Assembly (NCBI RefSeq): GCF_900103345.1
Contig: NZ_LT629702.1
Location: 558,001-622,000, forward strand
Length of the DNA: 64,000 nucleotides
Source of the DNA: Pseudomonas azotoformans
GTDB taxonomy: Bacteria > Pseudomonadota > Gammaproteobacteria > Pseudomonadales > Pseudomonadaceae
Direction of reading: 5' to 3'
The notes under the pieces were generated by a model that had not been told where the DNA came from, ran no database searches, and saw only the letters and a list, made by a program, of their open reading frames with translations. The position numbers were made by a program, and so were the translations under genes. Of this stretch, positions 41,010 to 50,465 are shown one piece after another; position 1 is the stretch's first letter, and every line of letters begins with the position of its first letter.

Positions 41010-41606
41010 CTACTTCAACGGTCCCACCACCTGCCGGTATTTTTCCACTCCCTGTGGCGTCTGCCGCACCAGGCTGATCTCCAGTCCCAGCGGGTCTTCG
41101 CGGCGATTGCCGCTCAGTTGCCGCCAACCTTTGTCCGCTTCCCATACGCGTACCTGCAGGTCACTGACGCCGGTCAGCACCACCACGCCGTCCTTTGCCG
41201 CCGGCAGCGGGTAGCGGTCCCGCGCGGGGGCGGCAGCGCGGTAGAGTGCGTCACCCTTGAGCCACCAGCGCACCCGTTGCAGGCCATCGCCGGCCGCTGG
41301 GGCGCTGCGGATCACGTCGAGGCGAAAGCCCTTGCTGTCGGAGCTGCGCACGGTCACGGCGGCCAGTCCCTCTGTTTGGGTGGTTTCCGGGGGCGTCAGT
41401 TCGACACTGGCACGCAGGCTGATATCCCGTTGCATCTGGTTCAGTGCGCGCAGCAGCACTTCGGTTTGTTCGGTGCTTGCCTGCAAATGCTGATCGGCGC
41501 GGGTGACGCTGTCCAGCCCGCGCCAGGCGATCAGGCTGACCACGGCCATGAGCATGATCGCCACCATCACTTCGATCAGGGTGAAGCCTTGCTGTGACGG
41601 CTTCAT
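41010..41606 (-). CDS. hxcW: Type II secretion pseudopilin GspJ (HxcW)
   Basis: The protein has 198 residues from ATG 41606. The prepilin signal Q-Q-G-F-T-L-I-E-V-M-V-A-I is cut after Gly and methylated at Phe; the rest follows GspJ. It overlaps hxcU by four bases. ATG 41606 was chosen because the longer frame lacks the short basic leader of pseudopilins. GspJ is a minor tip pseudopilin. Confidence 0.9.
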   Translation of the reverse strand: MKPSQQGFTLIEVMVAIMLMAVVSLIAWRGLDSVTRADQHLQASTEQTEVLLRALNQMQRDISLRASVELTPPETTQTEGLAAVTVRSSDSKGFRLDVIRSAPAAGDGLQRVRWWLKGDALYRAAAPARDRYPLPAAKDGVVVLTGVSDLQVRVWEADKGWRQLSGNRREDPLGLEISLVRQTPQGVEKYRQVVGPLK

Positions 41607-42055
41607 GGTTGGCTGACCACGCGCATCAAACCGGCGGCGTCGCGTTGCAGGCTGAGGCTGTGTTGGCCGTCGGACAGCACCACGCGCAGCGGTGGGTTGA
41701 TCCATTCAGCGTTGAGCACCAGGGTTTGCCGGGGTTCGAGACTGATCTGCATCGGCGTGCTTTCCCACAGGCGTGGGCGCAACTGGTCGTCGTTTTTAAA
41801 GGTGTCGAGGCCCTGGCCGTCGTCCCGCTGGCGGTTGAAGCGAAACCCCTTGGCATCTGCGCGCCAGGTGATGGGGCGGCCGTCGGCGTGGGCTTCGGCC
41901 TGGGCGACTTGCAGCAGTTGGCTCAGGCGCTCGGCATCTTTGCGCAGCAGGTGCAGCGGGTCGGGCTTGATGGTGAGGCTGATGGCGGCGCTGGCGATGC
42001 CGATGATCACCAGCACCACCATCAGCTCGATCAGGGTGAAGCCTTGCTGTTTCAT
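41603..42055 (-). CDS. hxcU: Type II secretion pseudopilin GspH (HxcU)
   Basis: The protein has 150 residues with prepilin leader M-K-Q-Q-G-F-T-L-I-E-L-M-V-V. The size and strand pattern match the GspH/FimT family, minor pseudopilins of the secretion pseudopilus. It is in one minus-strand unit with hxcW, opposite the main operon. Confidence 0.9.
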   Translation of the reverse strand: MKQQGFTLIELMVVLVIIGIASAAISLTIKPDPLHLLRKDAERLSQLLQVAQAEAHADGRPITWRADAKGFRFNRQRDDGQGLDTFKNDDQLRPRLWESTPMQISLEPRQTLVLNAEWINPPLRVVLSDGQHSLSLQRDAAGLMRVVSQP

Positions 42056-42148
42056 CGCGGGCTACCTGGAGAACTGGGGAGTGTGTGAAATAAAAGCGTG
42101 CGAATTGACCTGTAGGCTGGTGCGACGGACAAACAGGAGGTCCTCCCC

Positions 42149-42580
42149 ATGACATTTGCCCCTCGTTTCACCCTGGCCCACGGTGTGCAGGCTGTGGGTG
42201 TGCTGGCCGCGCTGGCGGGTGTGGCGGTATGGACGCCGCTGCTGCTCACCAGCGCCGAATCCCACACGCCGCAAGCCACGCCCCAGGCACTGGCGGCGCG
42301 CAGTGATAACCCGGCGCTGCAATGGTTTTCCAATGTGCCGACGGCGTTGCAGGTCAAGGTCACCGGCGTACTGGCGGGAGCGCGGGGCGCGGTGGCGATC
42401 CTCAGTCTGAATGACGGCCCGCCGCGCAGCTTTCTGCTGGGTGAACGGCTCAGCCCCGGTGTGCGGCTGACGGCCATTGAGGGCGACGGGGTGGAGATCG
42501 AGCGCGCTGGCGAGAAGCTGCGCGTCAACCTCGACAAGTTGCCGCCGGGGCCTGCGTTGCCGCTGCTCACTCGGCCATGA
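42149..42580 (+). CDS. hxcP: Type II secretion GspC-like clamp protein (HxcP)
   Basis: The protein has 143 residues. One membrane segment (~13-33) is followed by an HR domain-like region (V-T-G-V-L-A-G-A-R-G-A-V-A-I-L-S). It is short and has no PDZ or coiled-coil domain. In the Hxc order W-U-P-V-T it takes the GspC position, linking the inner-membrane platform to the secretin. It overlaps hxcV on the other strand by 14 bases. Confidence 0.82.
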   Translation: MTFAPRFTLAHGVQAVGVLAALAGVAVWTPLLLTSAESHTPQATPQALAARSDNPALQWFSNVPTALQVKVTGVLAGARGAVAILSLNDGPPRSFLLGERLSPGVRLTAIEGDGVEIERAGEKLRVNLDKLPPGPALPLLTRP

Positions 42581-42932
42581 CCTGGGTGTCCAGGCGCGCC
42601 AGGGGCGGTGCCTCGCGGCTGGCGTCGAGCACTTGCAGGCTGACCTGGAACAGGCGGCCGTCGGTGTTGATGGTCTGCTCGCAGCGCAGCTTCAGGCGGC
42701 CTTGATCGCAGGTGAAGGTCTTCTTGCCGCTACGCAGATGGCCTTCCAGGCGCAGTTCGGCGAGGCGACTCTGCGCCGCCAGCAACGCGATGGATTTGTC
42801 TCGCAGCAGGCCGTTGCTCTGGGTCATCAACCCGGCCACGCGCACGGCGGCGGCCATGGCCACGGCGATGATCGCCAGTGCCACCAGCACTTCGATCAGG
42901 GTAAAACCTTGCTCCTTGCGACGGCCGTACAT
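42567..42932 (-). CDS. hxcV: Type II secretion pseudopilin GspI (HxcV)
   Basis: The protein has 121 residues. The leader K-E-Q-G-F-T-L-I-E-V-L-V-A-L-A-I-I is a standard prepilin site. The GspI family is about this length. It is on the minus strand between hxcP and hxcT, as in P. aeruginosa. Confidence 0.9.
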   Translation of the reverse strand: MYGRRKEQGFTLIEVLVALAIIAVAMAAAVRVAGLMTQSNGLLRDKSIALLAAQSRLAELRLEGHLRSGKKTFTCDQGRLKLRCEQTINTDGRLFQVSLQVLDASREAPPLARLDTQVMAE

Positions 42933-43080
42933 GGCGCTCTCAAAGCCGGGAAACAGGCCCGCAGACTAGCGCCGGCAGTTGACCGATTGGCGACCGAAAC
43001 TCCCGAGGAATTTCAATACGACTGACATGTGTTCTTGCAACACTGCGCCACGAATTGCACTCAAGCCAAGGAATGTCGAG

Positions 43081-43530
43081 ATGGATATCGCGCGCCTAAC
43101 GTCCCCATTGCCAGGCCCTCGCGGGCAGCGTGGCTTCACCCTGATCGAGATCATGGTGGTGGTGGTCATCCTCGGGATCCTCGCCGCGATGGTGGTGCCC
43201 AAGGTCCTGGATCGCCCGGACCAGGCGCGGGCCACGGCGGCCAAACAGGACATCGGCGGGCTGATGCAGGCGCTGAAACTCTATCGCCTCGACCACGGCA
43301 CTTACCCGAGCATGAACCAGGGCCTCAAGGTGTTGGTGGAGCGCCCGGCGGACGCCAAGAGCAGCAACTGGCGCGCCTACCTGGACCGCCTGCCCAACGA
43401 CCCATGGGGCCACCCTTATCACTACCTCAACCCGGGCGCCAATGGTGAGGTGGACGTGTTCTCCCTCGGTGCCGACGGCCAACCGGATGGCGATGGCGTG
43501 AATGCCGATATCGGCTCCTGGCAGCTCTAA
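43081..43530 (+). CDS. hxcT: Type II secretion major pseudopilin GspG (HxcT)
   Basis: The protein has 149 residues from ATG 43081, preceded by AAGGA. The prepilin site is G-Q-R-G-F-T-L-I-E-I-M-V-V-V. The GspG block L-P-N-D-P-W-G-H-P-Y-H-Y-L-N-P-G and D-V-F-S-L-G-A-D-G are intact. It forms the shaft of the pseudopilus and is the first gene of the plus-strand hxc operon. Confidence 0.95.
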   Translation: MDIARLTSPLPGPRGQRGFTLIEIMVVVVILGILAAMVVPKVLDRPDQARATAAKQDIGGLMQALKLYRLDHGTYPSMNQGLKVLVERPADAKSSNWRAYLDRLPNDPWGHPYHYLNPGANGEVDVFSLGADGQPDGDGVNADIGSWQL

Positions 43531-43538
43531 GGCCCGCC

Positions 43539-44408
43539 ATGAAACGGTATTCGCCCCCAGCGGCGAAGCAGCGCGGCATGGCGATTATCAGCGCCTTGCT
43601 GATCGCAGCAGTGGTGGCGGTACTGGCCGGCGCCATGCTCACGCGCCAGACCGTATTTACCCGCAGCCTCGAAGCCGAACAGCTGCGCATCCAGGGCCAA
43701 TGGCTGTTGCAGGGCGGCCTGGAGCGCAGCCGGCAGCTGCTCTGGGACGCCCGCCAGAAAGACGTGCTGACCCGTCTCGATCAACCCTGGGCGCGGGCCC
43801 AGGGTGGTGCCTTCGAGGGGCGTATCGAGGACGAACAGGGCAAGTTCAACCTGCGCAACCTGGTCAACCGCGAGCAGGTGGACACCGAGCAACTGCAGAG
43901 TTTCGAACGACTGTGCCGCCTGATCGGTGTCGACCCGGCGGTGAGTCGGCGCATCAGTCAGCGGGTGATCGCGTCTTATGAACCGCCCGCCAAATACCCG
44001 ATGCTGCGCAGCCTGGATGAGCTGAGCGGGATCGAAGGCCTCGACCCCCTGGTGTTGCAGCGCATGCAGGCCTATATCAGCGTGTTGCCCGGCCCAACCT
44101 GGGTCAACGGCAACACCGCCAGCGCCGAAGTGCTCAGTGCAGTGGTGCCCCAGCTCAGCCTGTCCCAGGCCCATGGGTTGGTGGCCGAGCGTGACAGTGG
44201 GCAGTGGTTTATCAACCGGGGGGATTTCGTCAACCGCCTGCACCTGCCGCAAGTGGCGGTGGATTCGGTGCAGGTGGGCATCACCAGCGAGTGGTTCCGC
44301 GTGCAGGGCCAGGCGCGGCGCGAGCAGCGGCGGGTCACCCTTGACGCCTTGTTGCACCGCCCTGAAGACCGGCAGCCCCGGGTGATCTGGTCGCGGGTGG
44401 GCGTATGA
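43539..44408 (+). CDS. hxcX: Type II secretion minor pseudopilin GspK (HxcX)
   Basis: The protein has 289 residues. The N-terminus Q-R-G-M-A-I-I-S-A-L-L-I-A-A-V-V lacks the usual Glu at +5, which is normal for GspK. F-E-G-R-I-E-D-E-Q-G-K-F-N-L-R-N-L is a family block. It should cap the pseudopilus tip with GspI and GspJ. It overlaps hxcY by four bases. Confidence 0.93.
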   Translation: MKRYSPPAAKQRGMAIISALLIAAVVAVLAGAMLTRQTVFTRSLEAEQLRIQGQWLLQGGLERSRQLLWDARQKDVLTRLDQPWARAQGGAFEGRIEDEQGKFNLRNLVNREQVDTEQLQSFERLCRLIGVDPAVSRRISQRVIASYEPPAKYPMLRSLDELSGIEGLDPLVLQRMQAYISVLPGPTWVNGNTASAEVLSAVVPQLSLSQAHGLVAERDSGQWFINRGDFVNRLHLPQVAVDSVQVGITSEWFRVQGQARREQRRVTLDALLHRPEDRQPRVIWSRVGV

Positions 44409-45463
44409 AACGCTTGCGCATTGGCTTGGCGCCGCTGGATCAGTTGAGCGCGCAGAGCCAGGTCCGGTTTGCCTGGGTGGAACGTGGCGTGGTCGTTGAA
44501 GAGGGCGACGCCAGCCTGGCGCAGTTGTGCCAGGCGCGCCAGGCGGCGGACTGTTTCCTGCATCCACGGGACAGCCTGCTGACCAGCCTCGAGCTGCCGC
44601 CTTTACCCGCGGCGAAGACCGCCGCCGCCGTGGCCTGTGCCGCCCAGGCGTTGATCCTCGGCCCGGTTGAGCAGATGCAGGTGGCCCACGGCCCGCGTGA
44701 AAGCGATGGCCGCGTGCAAGTGGCCTGGTTGCCCAACGCCGGGTTGGAGCGGCTGGCGCAACTGCCACTCAAGCTGCGCGGCCTGTACCCGGCGCCTTAT
44801 GCGTTGCCGGTGGGCGCCGCTGCCTTGGATGACGGCTACCTGCTGACCCGTGACAGCCTGCAGCAAGGCACGGTGCACCCGTTGGGCATGCAGGCGCTGG
44901 ACCTGCCACGGGTGGACGCGGCGCAGCGTTGGAGCGGGCCGCTGCCCACGTGGGGGTTGCACGGTCGCCTCACACAGCCCTCGACCGGCGGATGGGGAAG
45001 GGCATTGGCCTGTGTGGTGCTGGCCACGGCCATCTGGACCCTGGGCCTCAACCTGTACGCCGCGCGCCAGGTGGAGCAAGGCCAGCGACTCAAGGCGCTG
45101 ATGAGCCAGCAGGTGCGCCAGGCGTTTCCGGGGTTGCCGGTGGTGCTCAACCCCTTGCAACAGGCCCGCCAGCAATTGGCTGCACGCCAGACCGGTGCGG
45201 CCGCTGACCCGGGCCAACGTTTCCCCGGTCTGCTGCAACTGGTGGGCAGCAACCTGCCGTTCATGGTTGGCAGTGTCGACAGCCTGACGTTTGAACAGGG
45301 GCGCTTGCGTGTCGAGTTGCTCGCCGACAGCCGTAACCCGACCGCCGAAGGCGAATGGCAGGCGGCGTTGGCCCAGGCCGGTTTCACCGCCAGCCGCGAT
45401 GGCCATGCCTGGACCATTGCTCCCGCGCAAGCCGCAGAAAAAACCGGAGCCGGCGATGAATAA
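44405..45463 (+). CDS. hxcY: Type II secretion GspL (HxcY)
   Basis: The protein has 352 residues. An actin-like cytoplasmic domain is followed by one membrane segment (~200-220, A-L-A-C-V-V-L-A-T-A-I-W-T-L-G-L) and a small periplasmic ferredoxin-like domain. GspL anchors the ATPase GspE to the inner membrane. Overlaps hxcX and hxcZ. Confidence 0.9.
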   Translation: MKRLRIGLAPLDQLSAQSQVRFAWVERGVVVEEGDASLAQLCQARQAADCFLHPRDSLLTSLELPPLPAAKTAAAVACAAQALILGPVEQMQVAHGPRESDGRVQVAWLPNAGLERLAQLPLKLRGLYPAPYALPVGAAALDDGYLLTRDSLQQGTVHPLGMQALDLPRVDAAQRWSGPLPTWGLHGRLTQPSTGGWGRALACVVLATAIWTLGLNLYAARQVEQGQRLKALMSQQVRQAFPGLPVVLNPLQQARQQLAARQTGAAADPGQRFPGLLQLVGSNLPFMVGSVDSLTFEQGRLRVELLADSRNPTAEGEWQAALAQAGFTASRDGHAWTIAPAQAAEKTGAGDE

Positions 45464-45968
45464 AGTCCAGCGACTGCGCAGCCAGGCCCGGGTGTTCTGG
45501 AGCGGCCTGGCCCTGCGCGAAAAACGCATGCTCGGCGGCGCCGGCCTGGTCCTGGCCAGCCTGTTGACCTGGCTGGTGCTGGTGCAGCCCGCGTTGAAAA
45601 AGATCGATTACTGGCAGGCCGAAACCCCCAAGCTGCGCGCCCAGGCCGAGGCCTTGCAGGTGTTGTTGCAGGACGTCGCCGCGCCCAGGCCGGGCGACGA
45701 AGCCGCGTTGCGCCAGGCCCTGGACAGTGCCGGCCTGCAAGGGCATTACCAGTTGCAGGCGCTCGAGCCCGCGGGGTGGCGCCTGACCTTCGACAACGCC
45801 CCGGCCGACGCGGTGGTGGGCTGGCTGCTGGGCAACGCCCGTTCGTTTTCCCTGGAGGTGTCCGAGGCGCGTTTACAGCGCGTGCTCGATACCGTCGACA
45901 ACTCGGCCGGCACTGTGTCCGGGACCGTTCGCATGGATCAGGCGCTTGGCGCTAAGGAAGCTTCATGA
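45456..45968 (+). CDS. hxcZ: Type II secretion GspM (HxcZ)
   Basis: The protein has 170 residues. ATG 45456 overlaps hxcY by eight bases; a longer frame to 45291 only shadows hxcY. One membrane segment (~27-47) is followed by a periplasmic domain. GspM partners GspL in the inner-membrane platform. Confidence 0.9.
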   Translation: MNKVQRLRSQARVFWSGLALREKRMLGGAGLVLASLLTWLVLVQPALKKIDYWQAETPKLRAQAEALQVLLQDVAAPRPGDEAALRQALDSAGLQGHYQLQALEPAGWRLTFDNAPADAVVGWLLGNARSFSLEVSEARLQRVLDTVDNSAGTVSGTVRMDQALGAKEAS

Positions 45969-48241
45969 AGTGGTCAGTCCCCCCTTTTCGTATGGTCGCG
46001 CCGTTGCTGGTGCTGGCCCTGAGTGCGTGCAGCAGCCAGGACGCATCCAAGCCGTTGCTGGTGGACAGCGAACTCGGCCAACCCCTGGCGGACACCCGTC
46101 GCAGTGGCGAGACCGTTCTCGACCGCCAGAGCCAACCCGCCCCCAAAGCGCCGGTGCAGCACCGCGTCACCAACAGTGCTCGCGGCCATGCCCCGGCAAC
46201 CGTCAAGGCCCGCAACCCGCTGGGTGACCAACCGGTGCAGCTCAACTTTGTCGACGCCGACATCCAGGCGGTGGTGCGCGCACTCTCCCGTGCCACCGGC
46301 CAGCAGTTCCTGGTGGACCCCCGGGTAAAGGGCAACCTCACTCTGGTCAGCGAAGGCCAGGTGCCGGCGCATCAGGCCTACGACATGCTGTTGGCGGCGC
46401 TGCGCATGCAGGGCTTCAGCGTGGTCGATGTGGGCGGCGTCGCCCAGGTGGTGCCCGAGGCCGATGCCAAGCTGCTCGGCGGGCCGATCTACAGTGCCGG
46501 CAGCAGCGGCATGCAGACCCGCACCTTCCGCCTGCAATATGAAAATGCCGTCAACCTGATCCCGGTGCTGCGCCCCATCGTGTCGCCGAACAACCCGATC
46601 AATGCCTACCCCGGCAACAACAGCATCGTGATCACCGACTACGCGGAAAACCTGGCACGAGTGGCGCAGATCATCAATGGCATCGACACCCCCAGTGCCA
46701 TCGACACCGATGTGGTGATGGTGCAGAACGGCATCGCCGTGGACATCGCCGCGATGGTCTCCGAGCTGCTGGACACCCAGGGCGCCGACCAGACCCAGAA
46801 GATCAACGTGATCGGCGACCCGCGTTCCAACTCGATCATCATCCGCTCCGGCAGCCCGGAGCGGACGGAACTGGCGCGCAACCTGATCTACAAACTCGAC
46901 AACGCCCAGAGCAACCCCAGCAATATGCACGTGGTGTACCTGCGCAACGCCCAGGCGGGCAAGTTGGCCCAGTCGCTGCGCGGCTTGCTCACCGGCGAGA
47001 GCGATTCCGGCGTGAGCGACGATGCCCGTGGCAAGCTCAGCGCCATGGGCGGCAATGGCAAGAACACCGCCCAAGGCGCGAGCAACGCGCAAAACAGCAG
47101 CGGCACCCCCACCGGCAGCGGTGTGCAGTCGGGTTATGGCCAGGCCACCGGTTCGACCACGGGCACCAACGGCACCGCCAAGGATCAGGACACCGCGTTC
47201 AGCGCCGGCGGCGTGACGATCCAGGCCGACGCCACCACCAACACCCTGCTGATCTCCGCGCCGGACCCGTTGTACCGCAACCTGCGCGAAGTCATCGACA
47301 TGCTCGACCAGCGCCGCGCCCAGGTGGTGATCGAAAGCCTGATCGTGGAAGTCGGCGAAGACGACGCCACTGAATTCGGCGTGCAGTGGCAGGCCGGCAA
47401 CCTGGGAGGCAAGGGTGGGTTTGGCGGCGTCAACCTGGGCGGCAGCGGTGTGAACAGCGCGCCCACCAGCAAGACCAGCATCGATGTGTTGCCCAAGGGG
47501 CTCAACGTGGGTCTGGTCAACGGCACCGTGGATATTCCCGGCATCGGCAAGGTACTCGACCTCAAGGTGTTGGCCCGTGCGTTGAAGAGCAAGGGTGGCA
47601 CCAACATATTGTCCACGCCCAACCTGCTGACCCTGGACAACGAAGCGGCGAGTATTTTCGTGGGGCAGACCATTCCGTTTGTCACCGGCAGTTATGTGAC
47701 CGGCGGCGGAGGCACCAGCAACAACCCGTTCCAGACCGTGCAGCGTGAAGAGGTGGGGCTCAAGTTGAACGTGCGACCGCAGATTTCCGAGGGCGGCACG
47801 GTGAAGCTGGATATCTACCAGGAGGTCAGCACCGTGGATGCGCGGGCGTCGGTGGAGGCGGGCACGGTGACCAACAAGCGGGCGATCGATACCAGTATTT
47901 TGCTGGATGACGGGCAGATCATGGTGCTCGGCGGGTTGCTGCAGGATGGGTACAGCCAGAGCAATGATGCGGTGCCGTGGTTGTCGGATATTCCGGGGTT
48001 GGGGGCGTTGTTTCGCAATGAGAAGCGCAGTGTGAACAAGACCAACCTGATGGTGTTTTTGCGGCCGTACATTATTCGGGACAGTGGGGCGGGGCGCAGT
48101 ATTACGTTGAATCGGTATGAGTTTATGCGCAGGGCGCAAGGGGGGTTGCAGCCGGAGCACAGTTGGGCGATGCCGGATGTGCAGGCGCCGCAGTTGCCTT
48201 CTGTGGACAAGGCGATTCCTGGTTCTGGGGGGAGACGGTGA
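45965..48241 (+). CDS. hxcQ: Type II secretin GspD (HxcQ), lipoprotein type
   Basis: The protein has 758 residues. The signal ends in the lipobox L-S-A-C at Cys22, so it is a self-piloting lipoprotein secretin. N0-N3 domains lie at ~95-450 with a Gly/Ser/Asn-rich insert (~360-405). The C-terminal secretin domain (V-P-W-L-S-D-I-P-G-L-G-A-L-F) forms the outer-membrane channel. It overlaps hxcZ by four bases. A 779-bp repeat element starts four bases after the stop. Confidence 0.95.
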   Translation: MKWSVPPFRMVAPLLVLALSACSSQDASKPLLVDSELGQPLADTRRSGETVLDRQSQPAPKAPVQHRVTNSARGHAPATVKARNPLGDQPVQLNFVDADIQAVVRALSRATGQQFLVDPRVKGNLTLVSEGQVPAHQAYDMLLAALRMQGFSVVDVGGVAQVVPEADAKLLGGPIYSAGSSGMQTRTFRLQYENAVNLIPVLRPIVSPNNPINAYPGNNSIVITDYAENLARVAQIINGIDTPSAIDTDVVMVQNGIAVDIAAMVSELLDTQGADQTQKINVIGDPRSNSIIIRSGSPERTELARNLIYKLDNAQSNPSNMHVVYLRNAQAGKLAQSLRGLLTGESDSGVSDDARGKLSAMGGNGKNTAQGASNAQNSSGTPTGSGVQSGYGQATGSTTGTNGTAKDQDTAFSAGGVTIQADATTNTLLISAPDPLYRNLREVIDMLDQRRAQVVIESLIVEVGEDDATEFGVQWQAGNLGGKGGFGGVNLGGSGVNSAPTSKTSIDVLPKGLNVGLVNGTVDIPGIGKVLDLKVLARALKSKGGTNILSTPNLLTLDNEAASIFVGQTIPFVTGSYVTGGGGTSNNPFQTVQREEVGLKLNVRPQISEGGTVKLDIYQEVSTVDARASVEAGTVTNKRAIDTSILLDDGQIMVLGGLLQDGYSQSNDAVPWLSDIPGLGALFRNEKRSVNKTNLMVFLRPYIIRDSGAGRSITLNRYEFMRRAQGGLQPEHSWAMPDVQAPQLPSVDKAIPGSGGRR

Positions 48242-48245
48242 TTGA

Positions 48246-49024
48246 GTACATATCCGTTGCTGCGGTAACGGCTACTTATGGTTCCGCTCTTACAGCGGGT
48301 CACTTTTGGAAGGACCCAAAAGTAACCAAAAGGTCCTCGCCCCACCACTCGGCACCTCGCCTAGGCTCGGTGTGCCCGAACGAAGGCTTGAATCCGTGGG
48401 CCGCCGCAATGGGCCATCCATGGCCCAGTGCGGCTAACCCGGCGTCCTGCCGGGTTACCCACGGATTCAAGCCTGCGTTCGGCCAGCGTGGTTTTACGGG
48501 GCGCCGAAGAGCAAGAGCGACTCGCTTCGCATCGTGGATACGTTTTTTGTTTTGTGTTGCCGCCCTACTGTGGCGAGCGGGCTTGCCCCGCGTTGGGCTG
48601 CGAAGCAGCCCTAAAACCAGTGAGAGCACCGCGTTCATTCTGGCTTCCCGCGTCATCGTTAACGACCATCGCGGGCAAGCCCGGCTCCTACAGGGGAACG
48701 CGCACGCCTCAACGATCCGGTCGGCTACCAGGCCGCCGCGCTTTGCTTTTGATTTTGATCCTGGGCGCCCCGTCAAACACGCTGGCCGGAATTCGGCAGG
48801 GATTTGGGGGGTAAACCGGCAGGGATGCCGGTTTAGCCGCCCCGCGCCATGGATGGCGCGTGGCGGCGGCCCCCCAAATCACTGTCGGATTACGGGCACA
48901 CCGAGCCTAAGCGAGGTGCCGAGTGTTGGGGCAAGAGCGTTTTGCTTACTTTTGCGCTTTTCAAAAGTGAGCCGCCGTAAGGGCGGAACCATAAGTAGCC
49001 GTTACCGCAGCAACGGATATGTAC
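48246..49024. mobile_element. 779-bp palindromic element with perfect 42-bp terminal inverted repeats
   Basis: Bases 48246-48287 (GTACATATCCGTTGCTGCGG...) are the exact reverse complement of 48983-49024. Weaker inverted similarity continues inward for about 200 bases (C-A-C-T-C-G-G-C-A-C-C-T-C-G-C pairs on both sides). No transposase gene or target duplication is seen. The element parts hxcQ from hxcR and is 22 bases from the hxcR start. It looks like a large MITE-type or compound palindromic repeat. Confidence 0.85.
48569..48693. repeat. Composite REP-like palindrome inside the 779-bp element
   Basis: The left arm TGTGGCGAGCGGGCTTGCCC is that of the repeat at 21068, while the right arm GCGGGCAAGCCCGGCTCCTAC belongs to the TGTAGGAGC family. 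It appears to be a hybrid of two repeat families. Confidence 0.75.
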
Positions 49025-49046
49025 ACCTACAAACAGGGCCAAAACC

Positions 49047-50465
49047 ATGAGCCTATTGCCCTACGCCTGGGCCAAATCCCAACGCATCCTCCTGCGCCCC
49101 ACCGAAGCAGGCCACCTGCTGACGGTGTGCCCCTCGACCCCCGGCTGGTCCATCAGCGAAGTCCACCGCCAGTTCGGCCAGGCCCAGCTCGAACAGGTAC
49201 GCGACGACGAACTCGACGGCCTGCTCACCGCCGCCTACGCCGACACCGGCAGCGCCGCCGCCGTGGTGGGCGCCGCCGAAAACGAGGTCGACCTCGACCG
49301 CCTGATGCAAGACATGCCCGAAGTCACCGACCTGCTCGACACCCAGGACGGCGCCCCGGTGATCCGTATGATCAACGCCTTGCTCACCCAGGCCGCCCGC
49401 GACGAAGCCAGCGACATCCACATCGAACCCTACGAAACCCATTCCGTGGTGCGCTACCGTGTCGACGGCACGCTGCGGGACGTGGTCTCGCCGCGCAAGG
49501 CACTGCATGGCGCACTGGTGTCGCGGATCAAGATCATGGCCCAACTCGATATCGCTGAAAAACGCCTGCCCCAAGACGGGCGTATTGCGTTGCGCGTGGC
49601 CGGGCGACCCATCGACATCCGCGTGTCCACCGTGCCCACCGGCCATGGCGAAAGGGTCGTGATGCGCCTGCTGGACAAACAGGCCGGGCGCCTGCAGTTG
49701 GAGACCCTGGGCATGGAGCCGCAACTGCTGGCGCGCCTGGATACGCTGATCCGCCAGCCCCACGGCATCGTGCTGGTCACCGGGCCCACCGGCAGCGGCA
49801 AGACCACCAGCCTCTACGCCGCCCTGGCGCGGCTGGATGCGAGTACCAGCAATATCCTCACCGTGGAAGACCCGGTGGAATACGACCTGCCGGGCATCAG
49901 CCAGATCCAGGTCAACGCCAAGATCGACATGACCTTCGGCCTGGCCCTGCGTGCGATCCTGCGCCAGGACCCGGACATCATCATGATCGGTGAAATCCGT
50001 GACCTGGAGACCGCACAAATCGCCGTGCAGGCTTCGCTCACCGGGCACCTGGTGCTGGCGACCTTGCACACCAACGATGCGGTGTCGGCGGTCAACCGGC
50101 TTATCGATATGGGCGTGGAGCCGTTCCTGTTGGCGTCGTCGTTGCTCGGCGTGTTGGCCCAGCGCCTGGTGCGACGCCTGTGCCCGCACTGCAAGCAGGA
50201 AGACCCGGCCGCGCCCGGCACCTGGCGCCCGGTGGGCTGTCCGCAGTGCAATCAGGTCGGCTACAGCGGGCGTACCGGGATCCATGAGTTGTTTTGCGTC
50301 GACGACGCGGTGCGCAGCCTGATTCATGAGGGCGCCAACGAGCAGGACCTGCGTCTGGCCGCGCGCCGCGCCGGGATGCTGAGCATGCGTGAAGACGGTG
50401 AACGCTGGGTGCGCAGCGGTGCCACCGCCCCCGAAGAAATCCTGCGTGTGACACGGGACGCCTGA
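49047..50465 (+). CDS. hxcR: Type II secretion ATPase GspE (HxcR)
   Basis: The protein has 472 residues. Walker A G-P-T-G-S-G-K-T lies at ~248-255, the Asp box and Walker B ([12 protein letters not shown]) follow, and a zinc motif (C-P-H-C...C-P-Q-C) is near the C-terminus. It powers pseudopilus assembly. It overlaps hxcS by one base. The palindromic element before it may affect its transcription. Confidence 0.95.
   Translation: MSLLPYAWAKSQRILLRPTEAGHLLTVCPSTPGWSISEVHRQFGQAQLEQVRDDELDGLLTAAYADTGSAAAVVGAAENEVDLDRLMQDMPEVTDLLDTQDGAPVIRMINALLTQAARDEASDIHIEPYETHSVVRYRVDGTLRDVVSPRKALHGALVSRIKIMAQLDIAEKRLPQDGRIALRVAGRPIDIRVSTVPTGHGERVVMRLLDKQAGRLQLETLGMEPQLLARLDTLIRQPHGIVLVTGPTGSGKTTSLYAALARLDASTSNILTVEDPVEYDLPGISQIQVNAKIDMTFGLALRAILRQDPDIIMIGEIRDLETAQIAVQASLTGHLVLATLHTNDAVSAVNRLIDMGVEPFLLASSLLGVLAQRLVRRLCPHCKQEDPAAPGTWRPVGCPQCNQVGYSGRTGIHELFCVDDAVRSLIHEGANEQDLRLAARRAGMLSMREDGERWVRSGATAPEEILRVTRDA

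Noticed and set aside
45974..48160. 728-aa minus-strand frame opposite hxcQ
   Set aside because: Shadow of the secretin gene; composition rich in His/Gln/Val with no domain.
48242..49046. Genes within the spacer of hxcQ and hxcR
   Set aside because: Open frames exist on both strands but all follow the palindromic repeat and lack ribosome sites or family features.
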